Source: Anisus vortex
Taxonomy: Eukaryota; Mollusca; Gastropoda; Planorbidae
Length of the DNA stretch: 64,000 bases
Direction of reading: 5' to 3'
Assembly (NCBI GenBank): GCA_949126835.1
Contig: OX421507.1
Span: 32,068,882 to 32,132,881, forward strand
A program made the position numbers and the translations under genes. Under the pieces are notes generated by a model. That model had not been told where the DNA came from. It ran no database searches and worked only from the letters and a program-made list of their open reading frames with translations. Numbering within the stretch: position 1 is the first letter of the stretch; each line of letters begins with the position of its first letter. Positions 35,346-46,460 of this stretch are shown here, in pieces.

Positions 35346-35541
35346 TGGTGCAGTCACACTTGGTGCAGTCACACTTGGTGCAGTCACACTTGGTGCAGTC
35401 ACACTTGGTGCAGTCACACTTGGTGCAGTCACACTTGGTGCAGTCACACTTGGTGCAGTCACACTTGGTGCAGTCACACTTGGTGCAGTCACACTTGGTG
35501 CAGTCACACTTGGTGCAGTCACACTTGGTGCAGTCACACTT
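35346..35541. repeat. 15-bp minisatellite, 13 copies
   Basis: The unit TGGTGCAGTCACACT is essentially perfect. Because 15 is a multiple of 3 it is open in frame on both strands (LVQSH repeats plus, SVTAP repeats minus). Nothing else supports translation. Confidence 0.97.
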
Positions 35542-35549
35542 GGGCCATT

Positions 35550-36400
35550 CACTTACAAATACAATTCAGCTAGTGAGCTCTGAAAAAAATAACAACACTA
35601 CAATATTAATTTTTCATTATATAATATCTGTTAATATGATTGGGTGTTAATGTTTAGCTTCCAATATCTGGAACATTATAGCATTAACCGTTTTAACAAT
35701 CGTCTATAGTTTGTTAGGCCTTATTAGCCATCTCCGAATTCATAAGAAATCATGACTTTGATAGAGGATGGTCATGAAAGAGGAAAACGATGGACACTCA
35801 TCATCATCATCATAGTTTGTTTCATTTTTCTACCCCAGTAATCTACATTTTGAATGCATTAACGTGGAGACGATCTCTCGTAAATATTGGATTTGATAAA
35901 GAAACGTGTTTTAATATTTCTTTCTTGTGTAGGTCTAATCCGTTTATGAAGTTTTCCGTTATGAGCAACCCTCATTTAACATGCTCACTGCTATCTAGCA
36001 CTGGATTGCGTTTCATTTTCCTTTACTAATGTGCACTATATATATAAAAATATATATTATTCTAACTTTAACTTTGTAATCATCTTATTACAGCCAGAGG
36101 CTTCACCAATCAGTGTTTGCAATTTCTTGAAGAAAACAAATGTAAGAAAAACATAAGCTTCAGAATTCAAAGTACTTAAGAGTAAGCTTAGTAAAAAATT
36201 ATTATCTTAGAATCCACATATTAATGAAGTAATAAAAAAAAGTTAAAAAAAAATCGACTTCAAAAAAGGAACTTTTACAAATTAAATGTAATCATCATAC
36301 ATCAGTAACGCCATGCATCATACATCATATCATATATATATATGTACGCTAAACTATATATATAATATATTATATATAAATCTCAAAAGGTGTAGATCTA
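35550..36400. other. Intergenic, AT-rich, no gene seen
   Basis: Unique AT-rich DNA with ATCATCATCATC near 35803 and a TATA-rich stretch at 36330-36380. The open frame at 35790 has no domain and is not called. Confidence 0.5.
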
Positions 36401-37464
36401 TGTAGATCTATGTATGTATGTATGGACAGAATGACGTGAAATTTGCTACAAATATTATATTAAGTTACGTGGACATTGTCAAAGTTTTACTTTTTTTTTT
36501 GTTTCACGTTGAAAATTGCCGGTCCACCTTTTTATAATTTGACTTCACAAAAAAAGGATGCACGGAGATTTTTTTAAATGACGTCATCAAATTTTGCGTG
36601 TTTAATTTACTTTTTAGAAGGCAATGTTTCGCGTTTTAATTACTTTGTAATGGGCAATGTTTAAATGAGGTCTATGCAGAATGATATCCCGGTCACGTGA
36701 TGTTGACTAGATACACTTAGAAACATTAAGAATGTTTTAATGCGCTGCTTGTTGGGTGCGTAAATTCTACCGCTAAATTATTATGTAAAGAATATAAAAA
36801 TCAACATATATAATTACCGTGAGTTTGTTTATATGTTTGTTTATATATATATATATTTATATATATGTTTGTTCGCTATAGGCTCCTAAGCCGTTTGACT
36901 ATTCGGGCCAAAAATTAAATGTATAAATTGGAAACGTCCTCCAAAAGATAATTTTATTTTATCACTTATAATCATAAATGTGTTGATTTAAAAAATCCAA
37001 AATGTCATATCCATCTATGCAAATAAATATAACGGTACATAGCAAATGGCCATTTCCGTTCATTTACTATATTGAACGCGACATTCACTATGTTGAACGC
37101 GAGGGTCTTTCCGGGTTTTCCCAATTCTACTGTTGTTTTTTTTAATGTGGCGAGACCTTTTTTAAAAGCTACGCACTGCAATTTGGCTTAGAGAGTTTCA
37201 ATGGTTTACTTTAAACAAAATACTAGCGTATGACGTAATGTCTATGAAATTATTTTTTCATTATTGATGTTTGCATTATCCTTTTAAGTAAAAGTAACCA
37301 AATGTTTTAATTATTTAATGGATTTACGTTGTTATTGGAGAATATCCTTTAAAAGGCGACTTTATACACCCTATAAATTAAATGATACGAATTATAAAAA
37401 AACAAGTTAGGCTTATAAATGATTACTTTCAAATACCGGGTACCATAAGATTGACAGCAACAAT

Positions 37465-37735
37465 ATAAAATAAAAACTAAATACCGAAAGAAACATTATC
37501 AATACTGTTTTATTGATACAATAAGCAAGAACAAAAATTAAATACCGAAAAAATCTTTCTCACTTTAGTTTTTATTTCATTGAAATATTATTTTCTATTT
37601 TTTTAAAATATTTTTTACCTTTTTTATTGTTTTGTATTTATGTTTTTTTTCTTTCAGATTGTATATTATTTTTAATTTAATATAATTAATAACAAGTCAA
37701 GTCAACACAACTGTTCGCTACATTTTAATATCGAA
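37465..37735 (+). repeat. AT-rich direct repeat, copy 1
   Basis: AACTAAATACCGAAAGAAAC through AACAAGTCAAGTCAACACAA and CTGTTCGCTACATT recurs at 38183-38440 with about 85-90% agreement by eye. A third partial start lies at 38508 (AACAAAAACTAAATACCGAA). Confidence 0.8.
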
Positions 37736-37754
37736 TTTAAAAGTCTCTTTAAAA

Positions 37755-38130
37755 AACCCGGACTAGCCTTTCGGCTCTTGTGTCCAGGGCGTAACGCTTA
37801 GGATTGAGCAATCTCTGTCCAGGCTCCAGCCACCCAACGACACGCCCAAGGCGTGGCGTGCCGTGTAACGGGGAAGGTTTCCGCAGCCCAGCGATCGTTC
37901 ACTGCGGTTCCCCTAAAGATCATTATCGTAGTGGCTCGCCCGTATACCTGCACTGTCACCCGGTAGCACAAATCCTATACTATAGGTACATGCATCCAGG
38001 CACCGGGTGGTTCTCGAGACGGGATTGCAGCGTCCATTGCTTCCTCCCCCTGTGCCCCATGCGTTCGCCCGCCAGTGTATTCTTAATGGGAATGTATCGG
38101 CGGTTTACACACTACGCCAGTCCTTGAGGC
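37755..38130 (+). other. GC-rich segment inserted between AT-rich direct repeats
   Basis: About 375 bp with markedly higher GC than its surroundings (CCCGGACTAGCCTTTCGGCT, GCGTGGCGTGCCGTGTAACG). The same position in the second direct-repeat copy (about 38446-38462) has only a few bases, so this is a presence/absence difference. It has a 107-codon open frame with no domain. I do not recognise it; it may be a short retroelement or untranslated part of a larger element. Confidence 0.5.
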
Positions 38131-38182
38131 CACAATTCTTATGCATATGTCAGGTTCAGGTCGACCAGAAACAAAAAAAAAA

Positions 38183-38440
38183 ATAACAAAAACTAAATAC
38201 CGAAAGAAACATTCTCAACACTGTTTTATTAATACAATAAGCAAGAAAAAAATTAAATACCGAAAAAATCGTTATCACTTTAGTTTGTATTGTATTGAAA
38301 TATTACTTTCTACGCTTTTTTTATTATTTACCTTTTATTGTTTGGTATTGTGTTTTTTTTTTCTTTTAGATAGTATATTATTGTTAATTTAATAGGCTAT
38401 TTTTAATAACAAGTCAAGTCAACACAACTGTTTGCTACGT
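38183..38440 (+). repeat. AT-rich direct repeat, copy 2
   Basis: Second copy of 37465-37735. It is followed by TTATTATGCATATGCCAGGG, matching TTCTTATGCATATGTCAGGT after the GC-rich segment in copy 1, which shows where the insertion or deletion boundaries fall. Confidence 0.8.
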
Positions 38441-38909
38441 TATAATATCAGACGCTTGACAGTAACAATTATTATGCATATGCCAGGGTCAGAAACAATT
38501 AAAAAGAACAAAAACTAAATACCGAAAAGAAACGTTCATTTTAATAGTCTCTTTTCTTTCTCTCTTAACATTAATATTAACTTAACTTAACTAATATTGT
38601 AATATTGTAGTCGTTCGTTTCTCCGTCATTTTGACGGGCATAACCACTAGTACAAAATATCTTTTCATCGATTTCCTTTGAAAGATCAACAAATAGGTGT
38701 TGTTCTTTAATAATTGTATGTCTATAATCATTGTTGCTTCCGTGAGCATCATTTATAATATCACACTATTCAAGGACATGTGGAAAATTAAAATTTTTAA
38801 TAATCACTGGTGCCGATAAGATCAATGTAAGATCAGCCATTTTTTGTAGTTTAGACAACATCACGTGATATATTTTCTGTCTCTAAGGAATTGTGCATAG
38901 ACCTCATTA

Positions 38910-39364
38910 CCGGAAAATACTTTATAAACGCTTAAGACTATTGCATGGATAATTAAAGTGTATTTCAAAATTAATTTTAACCAGTTCAGAGGACTGAGCA
39001 CCTCTGCTAGTCAGAATACGAAACTAAAATGCTATCTCACATTAGTTAGGCCTAGATCTAGGCTATACTAGAATATGCATCATCTCTTTCTGTATGGGAT
39101 TCATAAACTATAGCGAACATAAAAAAAATACATCTAGAAATGAGCTAATTGGTTTATTACTGGCGAATATTCACCACTGACAAGAGTAGCACCAATAGTT
39201 ATATCACTAAACCCAAACACTAGAGGACAGAAGGTCAAAGAGTAAAGTAGTAATAATACAAAAGGCATTAAACTCTAATTTAGAAATAATATAAATAATG
39301 ATAAAATAATAACAACCTGTTACAGTGCATAGATAAGCACAAGAACAAAAAAACTTTCCCTTAT
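38910..39364. other. Intergenic, no gene seen
   Basis: AT-rich unique sequence with no recognisable frame, RNA or tandem repeat. Confidence 0.5.
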
Positions 39365-39565
39365 GCGAGAACAAATGCATATAAAAATTACTCGCTTCTT
39401 CTTCCCGAGTGGCATCCGGGGATGGAATGGGCTCCCTGAAAAAATGGAAAACCAGTAACTTAACATCATTTAAAACACTAATAAAGTTGCAACTCTAGAC
39501 TCGGACCACGGATGAGCGTAGGACGCAATAATCTTTATTATAGAAGAAGTGTATGTAATGTATAA
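39365..39565 (+). mobile_element. LINE-like 3' fragment (copy 3, best preserved)
   Basis: It reads RFFFPSGIRGWNGLPE on the plus strand, the pattern found at the C-terminus of CR1/Jockey-like reverse transcriptases (FFP..I..WN.LP). It is followed by CATTTAAAACACTAATAAAG and GGACCACGGATGAGCGTAGG. It is a 3' fragment only and cannot be autonomous. Confidence 0.65.
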
Positions 39566-39639
39566 GATAAGAAACAGGATGAGAACTGCTGAATTATACT
39601 ACAAATTTACTTTTAAAGTTATAGGACTTTTATTTCTCT

Positions 39640-40033
39640 CATTCTCTCTATCTCATTATCTCTCTCTCCATCTCACGTGACCTCTCTCCCTATCTATAGG
39701 CTAACTCTCTCTCTCTCTCTCCATCTCACGTGACCTCTCTCCCTGTCTATAGGCTAACTCTCTCTCTCTCTCTCCATCTCACGTGACCTCTCTCCCTGTC
39801 TATAGGCTAACTCTCTCTCTCTCTCTCTCCATCTCACGTGACCTCTCTCCCTGTCTATAGGCTAACTCTCTCTCTCTCTCTCCATCTCACGTGACCTCTC
39901 TCCCTATCTATAGGTTAACTCTTTCTCTCTCTCTCCATCTCACGTGACCTCTCTCCCTGTCTATAGGCTAACTCTTTCTCTCTCTCCATCTCACGTGACC
40001 TCTCTCCCTATCTATAGGCTAACTCTCTCTCTT
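39640..40033. repeat. 53-56-bp minisatellite with seven CACGTG E-boxes
   Basis: Each unit is a CT run, CCATCTCACGTGACCTCTCT, then CCCTGTCTATAGGCTAAC. CACGTG occurs seven times, near 39674, 39727, 39780, 39835, 39888, 39941 and 39993. TCACGTGA is a perfect palindrome and the preferred site of USF/MITF-type bHLH-zip factors; use as an enhancer is inference only. Confidence 0.93.
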
Positions 40034-40039
40034 GATTTA

Positions 40040-40536
40040 ATGTATAATTATAATTCCAAGAACATATTCCACAGTCTATGATTAGTAAATAAAACACAGA
40101 ACTATATACAACATATTATGCTTCTTAACTTCTAATTGAGGAACTAAAGCCCTAATATCACACTATATTGGCCAATATTGGTCTAATATTTGTCTAATAT
40201 TGGTTCACTTTGTTAATCTTCGCCTAATGTTGGACCAATATTGAGACAATCTATTGTGCTGTTAGAGCGCATTATTCGGCCATTTCGCAATTCATCCCAA
40301 CAGTGGACTAATAGTTTAATTATTCCAGCAAGCCGTTCACAACACAAAATAAACAATGCACATAAAATGTTTATTCGTTGTTCTGAATTAATTGCTTTTT
40401 ATTGTTTAACTTTCAAATACACAGAAGTCTATGAGAAATCGCTAATTTCTTGCATACATTTCTCCAGATGGTCTTCTTTAAAAATCATCTATAGGCCTAC
40501 TTTTATTTAGTACACTTATGTAAAGCAATATTAACT
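40040..40536. other. Intergenic, palindromic ATATTGG motifs
   Basis: Near 40160-40240 there are several copies of CAATATTGGTCTAATATT and ATTGGACCAATATTGA-like palindromes, suggestive of an old MITE. The open frame at 40241 has no domain and is not called. Confidence 0.4.
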
Positions 40537-42303
40537 TAATTTCTATGTAACAAACTCTCTTTATTATTCTAAATTTCTACGTAACAAACTCTCTTTATTA
40601 TTCTAAATTTCTATGTAACAAACTCTCTTTATTATTCTAAATTCTATGTAACAAACTCTCTTTATTATTCTAAATTTCTACGTAACAAACTCTCTTTATT
40701 ATTCTAAATTTCTATGTAACAAACTCTCTTTATTATTCTAAATTTCTGTGTAACTAACTCTCTTTATTATTCTAAATTTCTATGTAACAAACTCTCTTTA
40801 TTGTTCTAAATTTCTACGTAACAAACTCTCTTTATTATTCTAAATTTCTACGTAACAAACTCTCTTTATTATTCTAAATTTCTATGTAACAAACTCTCTT
40901 TATTATTCTAAATTTCTACGTAACTAACTCTCTTTATTATTCTAAATTTCTACGTAACAAACTCTCTTTATTATTCTAAATTTCTATGTAACAAACTCTC
41001 TTTATTATTCTAAATTTTTATGTAACAAACTCTCTTTATTATTCTAAATTTCTATGTAACAAACTCTCTTTATTATTCTAAATTTCTTTGTAACAAACTC
41101 TCTTTATTATTCTAAATTTCTTTGTAACAAACTCTCTTTATTATTCTAAATTTCTATGTAACAAACTCTCTTTATTATTCTAAATTTCTTTGTAACAAAC
41201 TCTCTTTATTATTCTAAATTTCTTTGTAACAAACTCTCTTTATTATTCTAAATTTCTTTGTAACAAACTCGCTTTATTATTCTAAATTTCTTTGTAACAA
41301 ACTCTCTTTATTATTCTAAATTTCTATGTAACAAACTCTCTTTATTATTCTAAATTTCTTTGTAACAAACTCTCTTTATTATTCTAAATTTCTATGTAAC
41401 AAACTCTCTTTATTATTCTAAATTTCTTTGTAACAAACTCTCTTTATTATTCTAAATTTCTATGTAACAAACTCTCTTTATTATTCTAAATTTCTATGTA
41501 ACAAACTCTCTTTATTATTCTAAATTTCTTTGTAACAAACTCTCTTTATTATTCTAAATTTCTATGTAACAAACTCTCTTTATTATTCTAAATTTCTTTG
41601 TAACAAACTCTCTTTGTTATTCTAAATTTCTATGTAACAAACTCTCTTTATTATTCTAAATTTCTTTGTAACAAACTCTCTTTATTATTCTAAATTTCTT
41701 TGTAACAAACTCTCTTTATTATTCTAAATTTCTTTGTAACAAACACTCTTTATTATTCTAAATTTCTTTGTAACAAACTCTCTTTATTATTCTAAATTTC
41801 TTTGTAACAAACTCTCTTTATTATTCTAAATTTCTTTGTAACAAACTCTCTTTATTATTCTAAATTTCTATGTAACAAACTCTCTTTATTATTCTAAATT
41901 TCTTTGTAACAAACTCTCTTTATTATTCTAAATTTCTATGTAACAAACTCTCTTTATTATTCTAAATTTCTTTGTAACAAACTCTCTTTATTGTTCTAAA
42001 TTTCTACGTAACAAACTCTCTTTATTATTCTAAATTTCTACGTAACAAACTCTCTTTATTATTCTAAATTTCTATGTAACAAACTCTCTTTATTATTCTA
42101 AATTTCTTTGTAACAAACTCTCTTTATTATTCTAAATTTTTTTGTAACAAACTCTCTTTATTATTCTAAATTTCTACGTAACAAACTCTCTTTATTATTC
42201 TAAATTTCTATGTAACAAACTCTCTTTATTATTCTAAATTTCTATGTAACAAACTCTCTTTATTATTCTAAATTTCTATGTAACAAACTCTCTTTATTGT
42301 TCT
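40537..42303. repeat. 34-bp minisatellite A, about 52 copies
   Basis: The unit is TAAATTTCTATGTAACAAAC followed by TCTCTTTATTATTC, with ctatg/cttt/ctacg subtypes. Very homogeneous. Confidence 0.97.
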
Positions 42304-42304
42304 C

Positions 42305-42980
42305 AATTTTAATATTTCATTTCTAAAAATGCAACTTGTAAAACCGATACATGACTGACATTAAAGTATACACGTAAGACTGTATTATAATTTCAGTGAC
42401 TCGCCATTAGTTGCCAACTTGCGTATATGTTTATTCTTGAAAACTCAAATGCTTATTATGCATTTTGTACGGTCAATTACGAAGTCCTTAGTTATATTCT
42501 TATAATTAACGTATGTCACGAGAAGTGACTTCATATAATTGGATATAGACTAGCAGTTTAATGAAAATACATTTGTTTAATTACGGAAGTAGATTGCTAT
42601 GGTAAAGGTTTCTGTTCTATCTCAGTTTATCTGTGTGGTATGATTTTAACGCTATCTGGCTGGAAAATCAAAGATAAAATTACCTCTTTTACTGTCTATG
42701 CTAGTTTAAACTTATGATACAATTAACATAATGCATATTATAGTCCCATGTCTAATCTGAAAACCGTGTTTGTCAGTGTTTTCCTAAGAGGCTGACAAAT
42801 CACGTAGTTCTCTGATATGATAAGATTACCAAGGGTATTGTGTGGTCAGGCCAACTCCCATGCATTAATACTTTTAAAACAACCACTGTCAGATACTAAC
42901 TGGATATGGATATACTCAGAACATGACAAGATCAGGAGAAAATAAAAAGCACACTTATTGCTGCTGCACCAACAGGTGAC
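42305..42980. other. Intergenic, no gene seen
   Basis: AT-rich unique sequence without tandem structure or recognisable frame. Confidence 0.5.
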
Positions 42981-42983
42981 TTT

Positions 42984-43110
42984 AAATAGAACAATAGAAC
43001 AACAGAACAACAGAACAACAGAACAACAGAACAATAGAACAACAGAACAATAGAACAATAGAACAACAGAACAACAGAACAATAGAACAAAAGAACAACA
43101 GAACAATAGT
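42984..43110. repeat. ACAACAGA/ACAATAGA microsatellite
   Basis: About 125 bp of GAACAACAGAACAATAGAAC-type 8-9-bp units. The minus-strand open frame of Cys/Val/Leu residues across it is an artefact. Confidence 0.93.
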
Positions 43111-43261
43111 TAATCTTGTTTTTTCACTCTTATATATGACAGATAAAACTCAATAGATTAGGCCATATCTTAGAATCAAATTGTCAACGTATAATGATAC
43201 AGTTGACATATAACATTATACAAATAATACATTTTATATGTTTATAAAAAAAAATTAAAGT

Positions 43262-43495
43262 ACTCGTCGAACCAAATTGATAAGGTAAAGCAGCGTTCAC
43301 CAGTTTCGGTGGCCTCGGCATACTAGGTGCTTGTGTGGCCAGCACTATGCACGGCCATCTTTACTTTACCCAACTAAGCTAAGGTGCCCATCAGAGCTCG
43401 GTAGACTCAGGGACACCCGCCATACCCGGGAAAAAAGCCTAGCCTGCACCAGGATTCGAACCAGGGACTTTCGGTACGCCAGTCGAACGCGCTGA
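43262..43495 (-). mobile_element. tRNA-derived SINE, near full length (minus)
   Basis: On the minus strand it shows a B-box-like CTGGTTCGAATCCTGGTGCA, then GGCTAGGCTTTTTTCCCGGG, GGGTGTCCCTGAGTCTACCG, a middle with AAAGTAAAGATGGCCGTGCA and a tail GAAACTGGTGAACGCTGC. One of the more complete family members. Confidence 0.8.
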
Positions 43496-43496
43496 A

Positions 43497-43769
43497 GGAG
43501 ACTTAATAAACACAGAAGTCAAACAGGGGAGGAGACTCAATAAACACAGACGTCAAACAGGGGAGGAGACTCAATAAACACAGACGTCAAACAGGGGAGG
43601 AGACTCAATAAACACAGACGTCAAACAGGGGAGGAGACTCAATAAACACAGAAGTCAAACAGGGGAGGAGACTCAATAAACACAGACGTCAAACAGGGGA
43701 GGAGACTCAATAAACACAGACGTCAAACAGGGGAGGAGACTCAATAAACACAGACGTCAAACAGGGGAA
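43497..43769. repeat. 34-bp minisatellite B, 8 copies
   Basis: The unit is GGAGACTCAATAAACACAGA then CGTCAAACAGGGGA. Most copies contain GACGTC, a CRE-like core. It starts where the SINE head ends, and shares its period but not its sequence with the 34-bp array at 40537. Confidence 0.95.
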
Positions 43770-44420
43770 ACAAACACTTTGTTATCATCATTATGTCCTC
43801 TTGGCAAATAAAAAGAAGAATTGCATTACAAACAAGCGCAGTTCGTTTCCCTACTCATCCTTATTGTGAGCTTTTCTGCGTTGACGAAGTAAACCGACTT
43901 AATAAAATCAAATAGCACTTCAGACAGTCTCTACTTGTAACTGTAGGATGAACAAAATAAAAGACACAAGCTATAGGTCTAAATGCGAGAAGTGTATTCA
44001 ATCTTTACTGTAAAGCATTACATTTAAATAACAATTGATAGAACGTTAAATTGTTGTAACTGATTTTATAATACGATTCACACATTGACAACTAGGCCTT
44101 AAGTCACAGCGCATTAAATTGTGGGGAATAAATTTTCCTATAAATAGAGATAATGGAACACACAAAGATTGCTTGGCCGTATTTTCAAAATGTATAAACT
44201 AATAGCTCATATTTTAGAAAACATAAATAATAATACTAATATGTGTATACCCTGCCAACAAACATAATGCAAGCTCAGAGCGCATTTAACATGCAACTAA
44301 GAACACTGATATAATCTATAGGCTAAGAAATATATAACTAAATGATGATTTAAAGCTTTACAAACATAGGACAAATCAAATAAATGGAGCAAAACAAAAA
44401 AAGACCTAACATATAGGTTA
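43770..44420. other. Intergenic, no gene seen
   Basis: AT-rich unique sequence. No gene, RNA or repeat recognised. Confidence 0.5.
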
Positions 44421-44423
44421 GAC

Positions 44424-44605
44424 AAGGGGTCGGCAACCTACGACACACGTGTGCCAGACTTGGCACGCAGAACAATTTCCAATGGCACGCGGAAGCCCCC
44501 AGAAATCCAATTCAAGTCTCTTCAACAATAAATTGAGTCGTAGAGTAAGATGAGTTAAAGGCTGTTGGCACGCTGAATGAATTAGAAATTCTAGTTTGGC
44601 AACTG
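44424..44605 (+). mobile_element. hAT-type MITE (copy 2, right end eroded)
   Basis: It begins AGGGGTCGGCAACCTACGAC, a typical hAT-like terminal inverted repeat, continues CGTGTGCCAGACTTGGCACG, and ends GGCAACTGATCTGACC, a decayed inverted end. It shares its interior with the copies at 1786 and 45277. Confidence 0.7.
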
Positions 44606-44689
44606 ATCTGACCATAGACTATAATATACATGGACCGCTTGCTTTAGTATTTCTGCTATATGATGACTCGAAACACTGATTTTCGGAAT

Positions 44690-45200
44690 TTCCGATTCGT
44701 TGTTTCCTTTGCATTTCCGTTTGATTGAATCGCTTCGATTTTCTCAATGAAAAATTAAAATTAAAATCGAAAGTTGTATAAAGCGGAAACATTTAAGAAA
44801 CAACGAGGAGCGTAGTAGCAGTAGTCAAGGCAGTAGTATAATCAATGCAAATTTGTCTTTTTCAAACTATAACTTACTTTGCCCGGGGGCGGAAATGGGG
44901 AAACGAAAATGGGTAAAAAAATCGGATTTTTAGAACCGAAAATAGGTTAAAAAAAAAAACTATATTAACATCCCTAATTTGAAGTAGAAAACTTAAAGTT
45001 AATAATAAATGCATTATTTAATGGTTTACTTAAATAAAGTGTCCATCAATTAGTTAATATAATACAAAAATGTGCAGTTTTTTTAAATCTTTTGTTTCGC
45101 AATTTCGGTTTATCTTTAGGTTTCGGCCGAAGGTGCAGTTTTGGTTTCGGCTTTGGTTTTGGCCGAAAGTCAATGTCTAATTTTCGGTATGGTTTCGGTC
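44690..45200. repeat. TTTCGGCCGAAA-rich dispersed sequence
   Basis: Repeated TTTCGG and CCGAAA motifs (ATTTTCGGAATTTCCGATTC; GGTTTCGGCTTTGGTTTTGG) suggest a decayed MITE with palindromic ends. Boundaries are uncertain. Confidence 0.35.
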
Positions 45201-45276
45201 GGCATCTAGTTCATAGTATCAACTGTTCAAACAAAGACACACGCGTTGCACTCATTTAGGTAAAGATGTTCTAAGC

Positions 45277-45490
45277 CAGGAGTCGGCATCATAGGCTACG
45301 ACACACGTGCGCCAGACTTGGCACGCAGAACAATTTTCTAAGGCACGCGGAAGACTCCTAAAAAACGTTTCTAGTACCTTCTATTAGAAATTGAGTGCTA
45401 AAGCGGGGTGATTTTTTTAGGCTGTTGGCACACTGAATAAATTAGAAATCACAATTCGGCACACTATTATCAAAAGGTTGCTGACCACTC
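45277..45490 (+). mobile_element. hAT-type MITE with 8-bp target-site duplication (copy 3)
   Basis: The left end CAGGAGTCGGCATC and right end GGTTGCTGACCACTC are imperfect inverted repeats. The element is flanked by the perfect 8-bp duplication TTCTAAGC (45269-45276 and 45491-45498). Eight-bp duplications and CAGGGGTCGGCAAC-type ends are hallmarks of hAT transposons. At 214 bp it has no coding capacity. Confidence 0.85.
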
Positions 45491-45704
45491 TTCTAAGCCA
45501 TGAAATCAATGCTTTGTCTTGCAGTGTTTTTCATTTCCGAAATATTGTTACGTAATATTTTAGTTGAATCCTGATAAAAAGCCGATTGGAGTTTGTTGTG
45601 TCCACTGGACAGTGGTCACTGAGTCATTTTATGTGTTTTTGCTTAACGCACCCGGAGCCAGTTTGTTTAATGATGTATTACTACTACTTTATAACTGATT
45701 ATGG

Positions 45705-45960
45705 GGCACGGCCATGCGGCAGCACGTTCGGCTGGCGTACTGAAGGGATTTCTGAACCCTGGTGAAGGCTAGGATTTGTTCCCTGGTCCGGAGGGTGTCC
45801 CTGAGTCTAACCAGCTCTGATGGGTACCTGACTTAAGTTAGGGTAAAGTTAAGGCTGGGTATTGTGCTGGACACAAAATCCCATAGTTTGCCGTGACCAC
45901 AGAAACAGGTGAACGCTGCTTCATCGGCGCGATGGATCAATGTTATTCTGACGGGTACTG
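45705..45960 (+). mobile_element. tRNA-derived SINE, near full length
   Basis: The head is GCAGCACGTTCGGCTGGCGT and CTGAACCCTGGTGAAGGCTA. The body is GAGGGTGTCCCTGAGTCTAA and CTGATGGGTACCTGACTTAA. The tail is CCACAGAAACAGGTGAACGC and TTATTCTGACGGGTA. Confidence 0.8.
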
Positions 45961-46114
45961 TACTTCTAGGTGTAGGCCAATGTAATAGAGAGTTGAAAAT
46001 ATGATTTAGACTAGAATATACATTTGTTAGGAAAAACATGAATATATAATATTTAAAGCTTAAAATTCAAATCCATGGGGATAAAAAAAACTTTTCTTGT
46101 TACATATGCAAGAA

Positions 46115-46285
46115 CAAATACTTATAAGTTATCTTTTGACCCGGGCATGGAATGGGCTGCTTGAACAAACTAGGGAAAACCAAAAACTTCATAACATTTA
46201 AGACCTTAGTAAAAATGAAAGACTTGACTGAAACCACGGATAAATATAGGACACATTAATCTTATGTATAGTATACATAAAAACT
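46115..46285 (+). mobile_element. LINE-like 3' fragment (copy 4)
   Basis: It matches 39365 through GCATGGAATGGGCTGC, CATAACATTTAAGACCTTAG and ACCACGGATAAATATAGGAC. The frame is broken. It lies about 400 bp upstream of the kinase gene start codon. Confidence 0.6.
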
Positions 46286-46460
46286 ACAACACTTAAGGCC
46301 GTAAAAATAGAGCAGGCGGTCCATCTTATTATAGTCTTTGATAAGACGCATGGCATAGAACTGGCATCAAGGCACTTGAAAACTTTGTTTCAATAACGCA
46401 ATATTAAAATATTGCAGTGAATCCTCGAAATCAAAACGTTGAACCAAACACAGAAACTGG

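Larger units (their letters stand above)
36664..38908. mobile_element. Inverted-repeat-bounded AT-rich region, possible non-autonomous element
   Basis: AATGAGGTCTATGCA at 36664-36678 recurs inverted at 38894-38908, and TCACGTGATGTTG at 36693-36705 recurs inverted at 38856-38868, in mirrored order. The interior is AT-rich and has no transposase. It may be a transposon remnant or nested insertions. I could not define target-site duplications. Confidence 0.4.

Noticed and set aside
35286..35650. SVTAP/LVQSH repeat proteins on either strand
   Set aside because: Perfect 15-bp minisatellite open in frame on both strands, with no flanking coding sequence or signals.
37804..38127. 107-codon open frame in the GC-rich segment
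   Set aside because: No domain, no splice or polyA context, and the segment looks like an inserted element.
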